Of a DNA stretch of 64,000 nucleotides, positions 63,982-64,000 are shown piece after piece. A program made the position numbers and the translations under genes. The DNA lies in the NCBI RefSeq assembly GCF_050410795.1, contig NZ_CP191258.1, forward strand, positions 2,170,001 through 2,234,000. Reading direction: 5' to 3'. Numbering within the stretch: position 1 is the first letter of the stretch; each line of letters begins with the position of its first letter. The DNA is from Fontivita pretiosa (GTDB lineage Bacteria; Planctomycetota; Phycisphaerae; Tepidisphaerales; Tepidisphaeraceae). The notes beneath the pieces were generated by a model that saw only the letters and a program-made list of their open reading frames with translations, searched no databases and had not been told where the DNA came from.

Positions 63982-64000
63982 ATGGCTTTGGGAGAATCAA
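63982..64000 (+). CDS. possible start of a gene leaving the window
   Basis: ATG 63982 follows AAGGGGG and a candidate promoter; only MALGES is visible. Too short to identify. Confidence 0.25.

Overview
The window is a GC-rich chromosomal segment of a planctomycete, most likely class Phycisphaerae (Tepidisphaera/Fontivita-like). Evidence: a PEP-CTERM sorting tail, two surface proteins carrying the N-terminal LEPRRLLSA / LEKRQLLAA motif common in planctomycete extracellular proteins, dockerin-like and calcium-binding tails on polysaccharide-active enzymes, and a planctomycete-type tyrosine integrase. Taxonomy is inferred from these traits, not from a marker tree.

Layout. 1-10200: partial S9 peptidase, CHRD/PEP-CTERM protein, hybrid histidine kinase divergent from an XRE-S24 regulator, purF, Xaa-Pro aminopeptidase, and a coupled sugar isomerase/dehydrogenase pair. 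10400-19000: a pectin/rhamnogalacturonan-type set (SGNH esterase, DUF6250 lipoprotein, pectate lyase), an SPFH protein paired with a zinc-ribbon membrane protein, a LacI regulator, LutA-like and DinB proteins. 19100-31000: dnaK, hemL, a flippase, thrS with a remarkable leader, an HD-GYP phosphodiesterase, an alcohol dehydrogenase, a DHDPS-family aldolase and tRNA-Ser(UGA). 31000-42800: AraC regulator, heptosyltransferase, ilvD, a TPR-peptidase, a MazG-like protein, a thioredoxin-like protein and PhzF. 43000-48000: a compact operon with phage portal and SU10-like capsid genes but no terminase, maturation protease, tail or integrase. 48000-58800: argH, an AAA ATPase, TIM-barrel and glycosidase genes, two RTX-type surface proteins and a URO-D family protein. 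58900-64000: an integrated element that starts at a tRNA-Asp 3' fragment, with integrase, a small HTH protein, secreted PLD nuclease, a lipoprotein sharing the nuclease's tail domain, and degraded phage-like genes.

The two strongest leads are these. (1) A probable leader-peptide transcription attenuator in front of thrS on the minus strand: a promoter, a 23-codon ORF with five Thr codons, an 8-nt antiterminator arm covering its last codons, then a perfect 9-bp terminator with a U-tract. No T-box was seen. (2) The stand-alone portal/capsid operon at 43088-48013, whose late genes are chained by 4-bp ATGA overlaps and look like a holin plus a lipoprotein. It may be a domesticated capsid system. 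A set of housekeeping genes also appears to be transcribed as leaderless mRNAs (TANNNT -10 box 6-8 nt before the start codon).
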